Source: Nonomuraea aurantiaca
GTDB taxonomy: Bacteria; Actinomycetota; Actinomycetes; Streptosporangiales; Streptosporangiaceae
NCBI RefSeq assembly: GCF_020215705.1
Contig: NZ_JAIWNB010000001.1
Span: forward strand, 372,001 to 436,000
DNA: 64,000 bases
Direction of reading: 5' to 3'
The position numbers were made by a program, and so were the translations under genes. Positions 25,201 through 33,377 of this stretch are shown in pieces (positions within the stretch are counted from its first letter, which is position 1; every line of letters starts with the position of its first letter). The notes below the pieces were generated by a model. The model was not told where the DNA came from and ran no database searches. It saw only the letters and a list, made by a program, of their open reading frames with translations.

Positions 25201-26116
25201 CCTCGACGCCCTCAAGCGGCGCCTGGCGCCACGCCTGCGCAAGACGCTCTCGGCCGCTGCCGACGACCTGGAGCAGTCGGGCCTGCACACCTGGAGCTTC
25301 GGCACCCTGCCCAAGGTCTTCGAGCAGGGCCGCATGAAGGGCTACCCGGCGCTGGTGGACGACGGCGACTCCGTGTCGATCAAGATCTTCGAAACGGAGG
25401 CCGAGCAGCGCCGCTCCCATTGGCCCGGCACCCGCCGCCTGCTCCTGCTCAACGTCACCAACCCGGCCAAGTCGCTGCTGGGCGGCCTGTCCAACCAGGC
25501 CAAGCTGGCCCTCTCGCGCAGTCCGCACGGGGGCGCGGTGGCGCTCTTCGACGACGTGGTCAACGCGGCGATCGACAAGCTCATGCTCGACGTGGGCGGC
25601 CCCGCGTGGGACCCGGTCTCGTTCGACCGCCTCTATCAGCACGTACGCGCACACGTGTACGAGACCTCGGCCGACGTGCTGGGGCGGACCGAGCAGATCC
25701 TGACCGTGTGGCACGCGATCGGCACCCGCCTGGACGCCCTGCGGCAGAGCGCCTCGACCTCGGACGTCCGCGACCAACTGGGCAAGCTCGTCTTCGCGGG
25801 CTTCATCACCGCGACGGGCTATCGCCGCCTACCCGACATCCTCCGCTATATCCGAGCCATCGAACGCCGCCTGACCAAGCTCCCCGAGGAGCCGTGGCGG
25901 GACGAGGAGTGGATGGACCGGGTGCACAAGATGGAGGACGCCTACGAGGACCTGCTGGCCCGGCTCCACCCGGCGCGACGCTCGGATCCGGACGTGCTGG
26001 AGATCCGCTGGATGATCGAGGAGCTGAGGGTCAGCTTCTTCGCCCAGACGCTGGGCACGCCCACGCCGGTATCGGAGAAACGCATCGCCAAGGCGATGGA
26101 GAAGCTCGCGCCTTGA
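22247..26116 (+). CDS. hrpA: ATP-dependent RNA helicase HrpA (DEAH box)
   Basis: The ATG at 22247 gives 1289 aa, the normal length; earlier in-frame starts lie in the leader. Motif I is GETGSGKTTQIPK, motif II DEAH (IIDEAHERSLN), motif III SAT and motif VI QRKGRSGRTSDG. The helicase-associated winged-helix and OB regions and the long C-terminal DUF3418 region follow. HrpA unwinds RNA and helps rescue stalled ribosomes or process mRNA. The gene stands alone and is convergent with the Uma2 gene 16 bases away. Confidence 0.95.
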   Translation: MGTSALSSPLTELQSRLPELMPRDQRRLRRRLDGVRRVRSREARDKITAEILADVERAERRLARRREAVPVVSYPENLPVSQRKDDILAAIRDHQVVIIAGETGSGKTTQIPKICLELGRGVRGLVGHTQPRRIAARTVAERIAEELGTELGQAVGYKVRFTDQASDRTLVKLMTDGILLAELQNDRLLEQYDTLIIDEAHERSLNIDFILGYLKQLLPKRPDLKLIITSATIDPERFSRHFDDAPIVEVSGRTYPVEVRYRPLDEDDDQTQGIVDACRELVTEGPGDILVFLSGEREIRDAADALDKADFRNTEVLPLYARLSAAEQHRVFQRHTGRRIVLATNVAETSLTVPGIKYVVDPGYARISRYSHRTKVQRLPIEAISQASANQRKGRSGRTSDGICIRLYEEEDFLKRPEFTDPEILRTNLASVILQMTSIGLGDIEAFPFVEPPDRRQVRDGVSLLHELGAFDGQGGITGIGRKLAGLPVDPRLGRMVLEAEKNGCLREVMVIAAALSIQDPRERPVDKQQQADEKHRRFADPDSDFLSYLNLWNHLRDKQRELSSSAFRRLCKSEFLNYLRVREWQDIYSQIRQSLGAQPGSQQADPQQVHAALLVGLLSHIGVKDVMEKRAPDGRRPIQEYIGARNARFAIFPGSALAKKQPQWVMSAELVETSRLWARVNAKIEPDWVEPLAQHLVKRTYSEPHWEKNQGAVIALEKVTLYGVPLVTGRKVNYGRIDPDLSRELFIRHALVEGDWDSHHRFLQDNRRLLEEVEELENRARRRDIMVDDEALFDFYDQRVPADVVSARHFDSWWKKVRTTEPDLLTYSPEMLVNEGADVSVHDYPDAWRQLGQRMKLTYQFEPGADADGVTVHVPLQVLNQVSSDGFDWQIPGLRDELITALIRSLPKHLRRNFVPAPNYAKQVLEGVRQGGEPLLEAVERELLRLTGVRVPHDAWQLDQVPDHLRITYRVIDERKRTIAEDKDLDALKRRLAPRLRKTLSAAADDLEQSGLHTWSFGTLPKVFEQGRMKGYPALVDDGDSVSIKIFETEAEQRRSHWPGTRRLLLLNVTNPAKSLLGGLSNQAKLALSRSPHGGAVALFDDVVNAAIDKLMLDVGGPAWDPVSFDRLYQHVRAHVYETSADVLGRTEQILTVWHAIGTRLDALRQSASTSDVRDQLGKLVFAGFITATGYRRLPDILRYIRAIERRLTKLPEEPWRDEEWMDRVHKMEDAYEDLLARLHPARRSDPDVLEIRWMIEELRVSFFAQTLGTPTPVSEKRIAKAMEKLAP

Positions 26117-26132
26117 AGCCAGATGGAACGGC

Positions 26133-26762
26133 TCACGTCGTGAAGATGGTGGTGTCGAGCTTGACGTCGATGGGGTGGGGGAGGAGAAGCGAGGTGCCGA
26201 CCTCGACGGTCGTGGTCGTGCGGTATGCGCCGTCCCTGATGTCGCTGTAGACAGCGAGGGTGGGCGGAGCGGCGACCATGTCGATCAACAAGTAGATCGG
26301 CACGCCGCCTGTCGCGTAGAGGGTGGGCTTCTCGTTGCGGTCTCTGGGGGCGCTTCCGGTTGAGGCGACCTCGGCGACCATGATCAGGCCCGAGGACAGC
26401 AGTTCCCGGTCGCCCCAGCGAGGACAGTCGGTCGGTGCCAACACGAAGTCAGGCTCGGTCGGCTCGCGAGGACCCTCGATGCACACGTCTACATTTCCTG
26501 TCCAGCCCTCCCAACCGTGCTCGTCCATGACGGGCATGAGGGCGCGGTAGAGACGCATCGCGCAGCGGGCGTGCTCTGGGGTGCCGACTGGGCTCACGAT
26601 CAGGGTTCCTTCGATTACTTCGGCGCGGAATCCGGGGAGTTCGGGGAGGACGTCGAACAGTTCCCGGGCGGTGCGTGGCAGCTCCTTCGTGCGGGTCTGC
26701 TCCTGTCGCTCCTGGGCCTCCTGCTCGGTAGTCTCTTCGTGACGTATTGTCATGGCGACCAT
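26133..26762 (-). CDS. Uma2-family PD-(D/E)XK nuclease-like protein
   Basis: The 209-aa product has the Uma2 core: ELPGFRAEVIEGTLIVSPVG, EPTEPDFVLAPTD, LIMVAEVAS and KPTLYATGGVPIYLLIDM. Asp in the PDF motif, Glu in EVAS and Lys in EKPTLYA are the expected metal-site residues. The family is greatly expanded in actinomycetes and cyanobacteria, and its role is unknown. The N-terminal 30 residues are Glu/Gln/Arg-rich. Confidence 0.85.
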   Translation of the reverse strand: MVAMTIRHEETTEQEAQERQEQTRTKELPRTARELFDVLPELPGFRAEVIEGTLIVSPVGTPEHARCAMRLYRALMPVMDEHGWEGWTGNVDVCIEGPREPTEPDFVLAPTDCPRWGDRELLSSGLIMVAEVASTGSAPRDRNEKPTLYATGGVPIYLLIDMVAAPPTLAVYSDIRDGAYRTTTTVEVGTSLLLPHPIDVKLDTTIFTT

Positions 26763-27002
26763 GTGAATCTGTCCCTTCGTATTCGAACGGGCACGCTAAG
26801 TATTCCACGTGCCCGACTCGAACACACTCCAAAACCCAGGAAGCTCAAGCCCTCAGTCCCGAGATGTCCCTGATGGGCACGTCGGCGCCCGGAGCTCTTC
26901 GGGCTGCCGGTTCCTGGCGTCGCCCGTTTAACGGATGACATGTCCCCTTACTGGAGATCGATGGGGAATCCGTACAGTTGGGGGGACTATCCAGGAGGTT
27001 TG

Positions 27003-27656
27003 ATGATCAAGGCAGTGGTGTTCGACGTCGGTGAGACGCTCATCGACGAGACCCGCATCTGGTCCCGCTGGGCCGACCGGCTCGGCGTGAGCAGGTTCGT
27101 GCTGATGGGCGCGCTCGGCGGAATGGCCGCGCTCGACCGCTCCCACAGCGAGGCGTTCCAGCTCGTACGTCCTGGCTTCGACATCGAGGCCGAGATGGCG
27201 GCCTGGGAGCGGGACGAACCCCACAGCCTGCGCAACCACTTCGACGCCGACGACCTCTATCCCGACGTCCGCGAGGCCCTCAAGGCCCTGCGGGAGGCCG
27301 GATACCAGGTGATCGTCGCGGGCAACCAGCCGGCCAGGGCCTATGACGCGCTGGTGGCCATGGACCTACCCGTCGACTCGGTGCACACCTCTGAGGGCTG
27401 GGGGGTGTCCAAGCCGGCCCCCGAGTTCTTCGCCAAGGTGGCGGCCATCGCCGGGCGGGAGCCCGCCGAGATCCTCTATGTGGGCGACCGGCTGGACAAC
27501 GACGTGCTCCCCGCTTCCCGGGCGGGCATGCGCACGGCGCTGCTGCGCCGGGGCCCCTGGGGGTATCTGCACGCCGAGCGGCCGCAGGCGCGGGCCGCCG
27601 ACATGATCGTCGACGATCTGCCCGCCCTGCTGCCCGCCCTGGAGCGACTCGCCTGA
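27003..27656 (+). CDS. HAD-superfamily hydrolase
   Basis: The ATG at 27003 follows AGGAGG. The 217-aa protein shows motif I VVFDVGETLIDE (with Gly where the second catalytic Asp usually lies, DVGET as in some Cof-like and HAD-IA members), motif II-like VIVAGNQPA, KPAPEFF as motif III and YVGDRLDNDVLPA as motif IV. It is probably a small-molecule phosphatase. The shift from DxD to DxG may change its chemistry. Confidence 0.85.
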   Translation: MIKAVVFDVGETLIDETRIWSRWADRLGVSRFVLMGALGGMAALDRSHSEAFQLVRPGFDIEAEMAAWERDEPHSLRNHFDADDLYPDVREALKALREAGYQVIVAGNQPARAYDALVAMDLPVDSVHTSEGWGVSKPAPEFFAKVAAIAGREPAEILYVGDRLDNDVLPASRAGMRTALLRRGPWGYLHAERPQARAADMIVDDLPALLPALERLA

Positions 27657-27687
27657 ACGCGTCATCCCGCCCGGCTGCCGGAGCGGC

Positions 27688-28011
27688 TCACCTGAGTTCG
27701 TCATCGGGGTCGACGCGGACCGCGCGCTCCTCGGCGGAGAGGTCGCCGTCGTCCTGACCCCAGTCCTCGCCCCACTCCTCGCTCTCCGTGTCGGGGGCCA
27801 GACCCTCGTCGGGCTGGGTGAGCCGGTGGGAGGGGCGGGGGGCGCGCTCCCTATCGGGTGCCTCGCGCCGCAGCCGCTCGTCGAGAGTGTCCTCGTGCGC
27901 GGGGTCGTCCTCTTCTATCTCGTGGCTGAGGCCGAGGTCGTCAGTCCATTCGTCGACCTCGATCTTCTGCTCGTCGCTCAAGCCGTACCTGTCCGGAGGT
28001 TGTTCGGTCAT
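27688..28011 (-). CDS. DUF5709 protein
   Basis: A 107-aa acidic protein starting MTEQPPDRYGLSDEQKIE, with a motif DTLDERLRREAPD and C-terminus RAVRVDPDDELR. It is soluble and probably partly disordered. The pattern matches the DUF5709 family of actinobacteria, whose function is unknown. Confidence 0.75.
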   Translation of the reverse strand: MTEQPPDRYGLSDEQKIEVDEWTDDLGLSHEIEEDDPAHEDTLDERLRREAPDRERAPRPSHRLTQPDEGLAPDTESEEWGEDWGQDDGDLSAEERAVRVDPDDELR

Positions 28012-28064
28012 ACGCGCTCTCCTACCCAGCGCCACGGCCCGAATCCTGCCCCCTGGCAATACCG

Positions 28065-29666
28065 TTACCGGCCGAGCGCGGCGCCGATGAGCGCGCGTGG
28101 ATCCGCCGCCCCGGCCAGCATCCCGTCCGGGCGCACGTCGATGACGTGCGCGTGCCCGAACAGGCTCCCGTACGGCCGGGTGGACACCGCGTGGCCGAGC
28201 GCCGACAGGCCGTCCGCCCACGTGGCGCCCTCCTCCAGGTCGATGACCGGGTCGGCCGGGGCGGCCCAGGTGTCGAAGCCGGTGTCGCCGGGGCTCAGCC
28301 GCCACCTGGGCGCGGCGACGGCCTGACCGGGCGTCTCCCCGTACTTGAGCAGCCGGGTGATGACCTGGAGCAGGATCTGCGGCTGCGCGTCGCCGCCCAT
28401 CGTCCCCACGACCGAGCGGAGCGAGCCGTCCGGGCGGGTGATCAGCGCGGGCGCGAGGGTGTGGGGCGGGCGGCGGCCGGGAGCGTACTCGGCGGGGTGG
28501 CCGGGGGTGAGCGAGAAGCCGATGCCGCGGTTGTGGAGGTTGATCCCGGTACGCGGTTCGAACAGCAGGCTGCCGAACCCGGCCGCGTTCGACTGGATCA
28601 ACGACACGCCCATGCCGTCGCCGTCCACCGCGCACAGATAGGTGGTGTCGCCGTCGGCGCTCGGGGTCCGCACGCTCAGCGGCGCCGCCGGGTCGATCCG
28701 CGAGCGCCGCCGGGCGATCTCGCCGGAGGTGAGCAGGTCCTTCGCGCTCTCATGGAGGACGTCGAGACGGTCGTGCCCGGCGATGCGCGCGGCCTCGGCC
28801 AGCAGATGGGCCCAGGCGGCGTGGCCCGGTGAGACCGGCAGGCTCAGCCCTTCGACGATGCCGAGCGACATCAGCAGGAGGTAGCCCTGGGAGTTCGGCG
28901 GCACCGACCAGACGTCGTGGCCGAAGGCGCGCACCTTCAGTGGCTCGACCCAGTCGGCGAGCGGGCTGGACAGATCGGACTCCGTGTACTCGCCGCCGCC
29001 GACTTCGAGCAGGCCCGCGCCGAACTCGCCGCCGTAGAAGCCCTCGCGTCCCGACGCGGCGATGGCCTCGAGCGTGCGGGCGACACCGGGTCGCGACACG
29101 CGGTCGCCAGCCGTGCGTACGGCCGCGAAATCGCCACCGCCGGGGCTCTGGGACGCCACGCGCGCCCCCGCGAGCATCAGCGGGGAGGCGGGGAAGCCGT
29201 CGCGGGCCAGGCGGATCGCCGGTGCGAGCAGGTCGGCGAGGGGGAGACGGCCGTGCCTGGCGTGCAGCGCGAGCCAGCCGTCCACGCAGCCGGGCACCGG
29301 CACGGAGCGGATGTCGTGCTGGTGCGGCATGCGCCGGTGGCCCTCGGCGCGCAGCCGGTCCGGGTCGGCGCCCGAGCCGGCCCTCCCGGACGCGTTGAGC
29401 GCGCTCACAGGGCCCGCCTGCCCGGGGTCGGCTGAGAGCGCGCCCTCCTGCCCGGGGCCGACCGATCCCGAGCCATCGTGGATCAGGGCGAACAGGTCCC
29501 CGCCGAGCCCGCACATGTGCGGTGCCGTGACGGCCAGGACGGCGTTGGCGGCGATGGCCGCGTCGGCGGCCGACCCGCCGCGCTCCAGCGCCGCCACCCC
29601 GGCGGAGGAGGCGAGGTGGTCGACGCTGGACACCATGCCGTTGGGGGCGTATCTGGTGGTGTGCAC
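28065..29666 (-). CDS. Gamma-glutamyltransferase / Ntn-hydrolase family
   Basis: The 533-aa protein has the GGT layout: HLASSAGVAALERGGSAADA, CGLGGDLFALI, the autoprocessing Thr region GDTTYLCAVDGDGMGVSLIQ with the expected Thr nucleophile, and the glycine-rich VVGTMGGDAQPQILLQV near the C-terminus. It would cleave glutathione or related gamma-glutamyl compounds, or act on acyl substrates. A Gly/Ala/Pro insert (about 70-105) is unusual. No clear signal peptide is seen, so it may be cytoplasmic. The start is GTG 29666 or ATG 29636; the first lies inside a tandem repeat. Confidence 0.87.
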   Translation of the reverse strand: MHTTRYAPNGMVSSVDHLASSAGVAALERGGSAADAAIAANAVLAVTAPHMCGLGGDLFALIHDGSGSVGPGQEGALSADPGQAGPVSALNASGRAGSGADPDRLRAEGHRRMPHQHDIRSVPVPGCVDGWLALHARHGRLPLADLLAPAIRLARDGFPASPLMLAGARVASQSPGGGDFAAVRTAGDRVSRPGVARTLEAIAASGREGFYGGEFGAGLLEVGGGEYTESDLSSPLADWVEPLKVRAFGHDVWSVPPNSQGYLLLMSLGIVEGLSLPVSPGHAAWAHLLAEAARIAGHDRLDVLHESAKDLLTSGEIARRRSRIDPAAPLSVRTPSADGDTTYLCAVDGDGMGVSLIQSNAAGFGSLLFEPRTGINLHNRGIGFSLTPGHPAEYAPGRRPPHTLAPALITRPDGSLRSVVGTMGGDAQPQILLQVITRLLKYGETPGQAVAAPRWRLSPGDTGFDTWAAPADPVIDLEEGATWADGLSALGHAVSTRPYGSLFGHAHVIDVRPDGMLAGAADPRALIGAALGR

Positions 29667-29815
29667 CTGTCCGAGATTACGGGGTGCTGTCCGGCGTTCT
29701 CCAGGGACGGGACACCTGTCCGAGATCGCGGTGTACCGTCAGGCGTTCTCCAGGGACGGCTGGTGTGCGCCTGCCCGAGATCGCGGTGTGCCGTCAGGCG
29801 TTCTCCAGGACGGAC
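29664..29815. repeat. Three tandem copies of a ~50-57 bp unit
   Basis: Units share CCTGTCCGAGATCGCGGTGT and CAGGCGTTCTCCAGGGACGG. They cover the start of the gamma-glutamyltransferase gene and the end of the MFS gene, so the MFS C-terminal tail and its stop codon at 29739 come from repeat sequence. Confidence 0.85.
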
Positions 29816-31049
29816 GCCGGCAGGCCGCCTGCCTGATCGTCCGGCCCGAGAGCCGGGCCAGTCCGACGGCCGTGAGCAGCGTGACCGCCACGCACGACAC
29901 GCCGCCGATCTCCAGGGCCGCCCGTGGCCCGAGCGAGTCGCTCAGCCAGCCCAGCACCGGACCGCCCAGCGCGCCCGCGCCGGCCCCGACCATGCCCAGC
30001 GCCGCGATGACCCGCCCGCGCATCTCGTCGGGGCTGTCGATCTGTACCCGGGCCGCGACCGTGGTGTCGATGATCACGGCGCCGGCCGCGATGGGCAGCA
30101 TGGCCCCGGCGAACGTCGCCAGCCCCGGCATCAGCCCGCTCAGCGCCTGGAGAACGCCCGTGAGGAACGCGGTGACCAGCAGCAGCCGCAGCGTCAGCCG
30201 GGGCCGGGCGGCGGCGAGCACGCCGCCGATCACGGTGCCGATCGCGAAGACCGTGGACAGCAGGCCGTAGCCGCCGCCACCGGCGGCCAGCGGTCCGGCG
30301 CTCATGGCGGCCATCGTGACCTGGTAGTTGCGCCCGACGCTGCCCAGCACGAACGAGAGCGCGAGGACGACCAGCAGCCAGGGGGTGCGCAGGACGTACC
30401 GCAGGCCCTCGACGACGGCACCCGGCCGGCGCTCGGCGGCGGTCAGCTGGTGGAACTCCTCGCGGCGCATGGCCAGGACGGCGCCGATCACCACGAAGAA
30501 GGTGGCGGTGTTGACCAGGAACAGGCCGCCGTTCCCGGTGAACGGCAGCAGCACGCCGGCCAGGCTCATGCCCAGGATGCGGCCCGCGGAGTTGACGATC
30601 GAGCCGAGCGCCATCGCGTTCGGCAGGTCCTGCGGCGGGACGACCTCGGCGCCGAAGCGGCCGAGCGCGGGCCCGTGCAGCGCCGAGACCACCCCGCCGG
30701 CCAGCGCCACCGCGTACAACGGCCAGATGGAGGCGCTGCCGCTCAGCGCGAGCGCCGCGAGCACGGCGGCGAGCCCGGCCTGGGCGATCTGGGCGGCGAT
30801 CACGACGGGACGGGTGGGCAGCCGGTCGGCCAGCGCGCCGCCCCACATGCCGAGCAGCAGCGTGGGCAGCGCCTGCATGACCAGGCTGAGCCCGACGCTG
30901 GTGGCCGAGCCGGTGAGGGAGAGGATGAGCCAGTTGACGCCGAGCACCTGCATCCAGGTGCCGGTGATGGAGACCAGGTCCGCACCGGCCCACAGCCGGT
31001 AGTTGTGGTGGCGGAGGGCACGGAACATCGTGGGGGAACGCGTGGGCAA
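29739..31049 (-). CDS. MFS transporter (EntS/MFS_3-like)
   Basis: The product has about 12 membrane spans beginning FRALRHHNYRLWAGADLVS, with ATSVGLSLVMQALPTLLLGM and GGALADRLPTRPVV as the family signature. EntS-like proteins export siderophores or small drugs. The start is uncertain: TTG at 31049 or ATG at 31028, neither with a strong ribosome site. The final 25 residues are encoded by the tandem repeat and are basic and unstructured, unlike relatives. Confidence 0.85.
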   Translation of the reverse strand: MPTRSPTMFRALRHHNYRLWAGADLVSITGTWMQVLGVNWLILSLTGSATSVGLSLVMQALPTLLLGMWGGALADRLPTRPVVIAAQIAQAGLAAVLAALALSGSASIWPLYAVALAGGVVSALHGPALGRFGAEVVPPQDLPNAMALGSIVNSAGRILGMSLAGVLLPFTGNGGLFLVNTATFFVVIGAVLAMRREEFHQLTAAERRPGAVVEGLRYVLRTPWLLVVLALSFVLGSVGRNYQVTMAAMSAGPLAAGGGGYGLLSTVFAIGTVIGGVLAAARPRLTLRLLLVTAFLTGVLQALSGLMPGLATFAGAMLPIAAGAVIIDTTVAARVQIDSPDEMRGRVIAALGMVGAGAGALGGPVLGWLSDSLGPRAALEIGGVSCVAVTLLTAVGLARLSGRTIRQAACRRPSWRTPDGTPRSRAGAHQPSLENA

Positions 31050-31146
31050 AACTTGTCTTTCTCTTTGAAGGGCGACAGGTTTCTAACACGCTGTTCCGAG
31101 AAGCGGATTCCGGCCTGACCGAAATGTGAGGCGGCTCACGGGCAGG

Positions 31147-32880
31147 TCAGACCGGTTCGAGCGGGCGGTCCCGATCCACCAGGGCCGCGTAGTGGCCCTC
31201 CAGCGACATCAGCGCCTCGTGCGTGCCGCGCTCGACGACCCGGCCGTGGTCCAGGACGACGATCTGGTCCGCGTCACGGACCGTGGAGAGGCGATGCGCG
31301 ATCATGATCGTGGTACGGCCCTCGGCGAGCGTGTCCAGCGCCTCCTGTACGGCCCGCTCCGTCTGCGTGTCGAGGGCGCTGGTCGCCTCGTCGAGCACGA
31401 GCACCGGCGGATTGCGCAGCAGGGTGCGGGCGATGGCCAGCCGCTGCTTCTCGCCCCCGGAGAACCGGTAGCCGCGCTCGCCCACCAGCGTCTCGTAGCC
31501 GTCGGGCAGGGAGGCTATGTGGTCGTGGATGCGCGCCGCCCTGGCCGCCTCCGCCAGCTCCTCGTCAGTGGCCGACGGCCGGGCGAAGCGCAGGTTCTCG
31601 GCGATGGTGGCGTGGAACAGGTACGTCTCCTGGGAGACCACGCCGACCGTCTCGGCCAGCGTCTCGAAGGTGAGATCGCGGACGTCCACCCCGTCGATCG
31701 TCACCCGGCCACCGGTCACGTCGTAGAGCCGGGGCAGCAGGTAGCTGAGCGTCGTCTTGCCGGAGCCGGTCTCGCCGACGACGGCCAGGCTGGTGCCTGG
31801 CGGCACGGTGATGTCCACCTCGGTGAGCGTGGGCTCCTCGTCGTAGGAGAAGTCGACCCGCTCGTAACGGACCTCGCCGCGGACGTCGCTCAGCGTACGC
31901 GTGCCCGGGTGGATGTCGACCGGCAGGTCCAGGTACTCGAAGATGCGGCCGAACAGCGCGAGCGAGCTCTGCACCTCGACGCCGAGCCGCAGCAGCGACA
32001 CCGCCGGCCTGAACAGGCTGACCTGCAACGTCGTGAACGCCACCAGCGTGCCGACGGAGATCACGCCGGTGTAGCCGACCGCCCAGTAGACCAGCGCGGG
32101 CATCGCGGCCATGACGATCTGGATCGACGACTGCCGCCAGCGCCCCGCCATGCTGGACCGCACGCCCAGCTCGGCCAGCTCGTCGGAGGCGTCGGCGAAG
32201 CGCTCGGTGAGCGCGGGCGAGCGGCCCATCGTACGGCCGAGCAGGATGCCGCTGATCGACAGCGACTCCTGCACCATCGACGAGATCACGGCCAGCTTGC
32301 GCTGCCGCTCGGTGGTGATGCGGCGGCGCTCCGCGCCGACCTTGCGGCTGATCTCCACGAACACCGGCAGCAGCAGGAGCGAGATCACGGTCAGCCGCCA
32401 GTCGAGCGCCAGCATGGCCACGATCGTGGCGATCACGGTGGTGAGGTTCGAGATGAGCGAGGTGGCGGTGGAGGTGACCACCGACTGCATGCCGCCGATG
32501 TCGTTGGCGATGCGCGACTGGACCTCGCCGGTCTTGGTACGGGTGAAGAAGGCCAGCGACATGCGCTGCAGGTGGCCGTACACGGCGGTGCGCAGGTCGT
32601 GCATGACCCGCTGGCCGACCGTGGTGGACACCAGCGTCTGCAGCACGTCGAACACGCTGGTGATCACCGCGACCAGGATCATGCCCAGGGCGAGCAGCGC
32701 GAGCAGCATGGCGTCGCGGGAGGGGATCGCCACGTCCAGCACCTCGCGCAGCAGGAACGGCGAGGCCAGCGAGACCAGTGACGACAGCAGGATGAGGGCG
32801 CCGACCACGGCCAGCCGGCCCCGGTAGGCGCGGAAGAGTTTGATGATGCGCCGCAAGGGCGCGCGTGGTTCCTCGGCCAA
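31147..32880 (-). CDS. ABC exporter half-transporter (six-TM plus ATPase)
   Basis: The TTG at 32880 is preceded by AGGAGG. The 577-aa protein fuses a six-helix exporter domain to an ATPase with Walker A GETGSGKTT, Q-loop SQETYLFHATI, signature FSGGEKQRLAIARTLL and Walker B VLVLDEATS, then the H-loop AHRLSTVRDAD. It works as a dimer for lipids, drugs or peptides. A MarR gene diverges from it across 70 bp and is likely its regulator. Confidence 0.93.
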   Translation of the reverse strand: MAEEPRAPLRRIIKLFRAYRGRLAVVGALILLSSLVSLASPFLLREVLDVAIPSRDAMLLALLALGMILVAVITSVFDVLQTLVSTTVGQRVMHDLRTAVYGHLQRMSLAFFTRTKTGEVQSRIANDIGGMQSVVTSTATSLISNLTTVIATIVAMLALDWRLTVISLLLLPVFVEISRKVGAERRRITTERQRKLAVISSMVQESLSISGILLGRTMGRSPALTERFADASDELAELGVRSSMAGRWRQSSIQIVMAAMPALVYWAVGYTGVISVGTLVAFTTLQVSLFRPAVSLLRLGVEVQSSLALFGRIFEYLDLPVDIHPGTRTLSDVRGEVRYERVDFSYDEEPTLTEVDITVPPGTSLAVVGETGSGKTTLSYLLPRLYDVTGGRVTIDGVDVRDLTFETLAETVGVVSQETYLFHATIAENLRFARPSATDEELAEAARAARIHDHIASLPDGYETLVGERGYRFSGGEKQRLAIARTLLRNPPVLVLDEATSALDTQTERAVQEALDTLAEGRTTIMIAHRLSTVRDADQIVVLDHGRVVERGTHEALMSLEGHYAALVDRDRPLEPV

Positions 32881-32950
32881 GTAGGCCTCCTAATCAGATG
32901 CTCCCTCAAACAGAGGTTAACTCATACTTATTCCGGCTAAGCTGTCCGGC

Positions 32951-33370
32951 ATGGAGGACGTGGAGCTGTCGGAGCTCCTGCACCGGGTCGGCCGCCGTCT
33001 GCGGCACGGTTACGCGCATCGCCTCGCACCCCTCGGCGTGAACCCGGGGCAGGCGCGGGCGCTGCGCGCGCTGGCCGGCGCCGACCGGCCGCTCAGGATG
33101 GTGCAACTCGCCGACGAGCTCAGGATCGTGCCGCGCTCGGTGACGCCCGTCATCGACACCCTGGAGCAGGCCGGCCTGGTCCGCAGGGAGGTCGACCCGG
33201 CCAACCGGCGCTCCACGCTGGTCGTGATCACGCCGGCCGGCCGCGAGATGCACGAGCGGTCGCGGGAGGCGCGCAGGCAGGCGGGTCAGGACCTGTTCGC
33301 GGTCCTGTCCGAGGACCAGCGCGACCAGCTCAAGGAGCTGCTCGGGGTGGTCGACGGCCAGCCACGCTAG
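32951..33370 (+). CDS. MarR-family transcriptional regulator
   Basis: The 139-aa protein has the winged-helix core MVQLADELRIVPRSVTPVID, TLEQAGLVRREVDPANRRS and TLVVITPAGREMHERS. MarR dimers repress divergent exporter genes and release DNA on binding lipophilic ligands. The 70-bp intergenic region to the ABC exporter includes GAGGTTAACTC, a possible partial operator. Confidence 0.9.
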   Translation: MEDVELSELLHRVGRRLRHGYAHRLAPLGVNPGQARALRALAGADRPLRMVQLADELRIVPRSVTPVIDTLEQAGLVRREVDPANRRSTLVVITPAGREMHERSREARRQAGQDLFAVLSEDQRDQLKELLGVVDGQPR

Positions 33371-33377
33371 GCACCAC

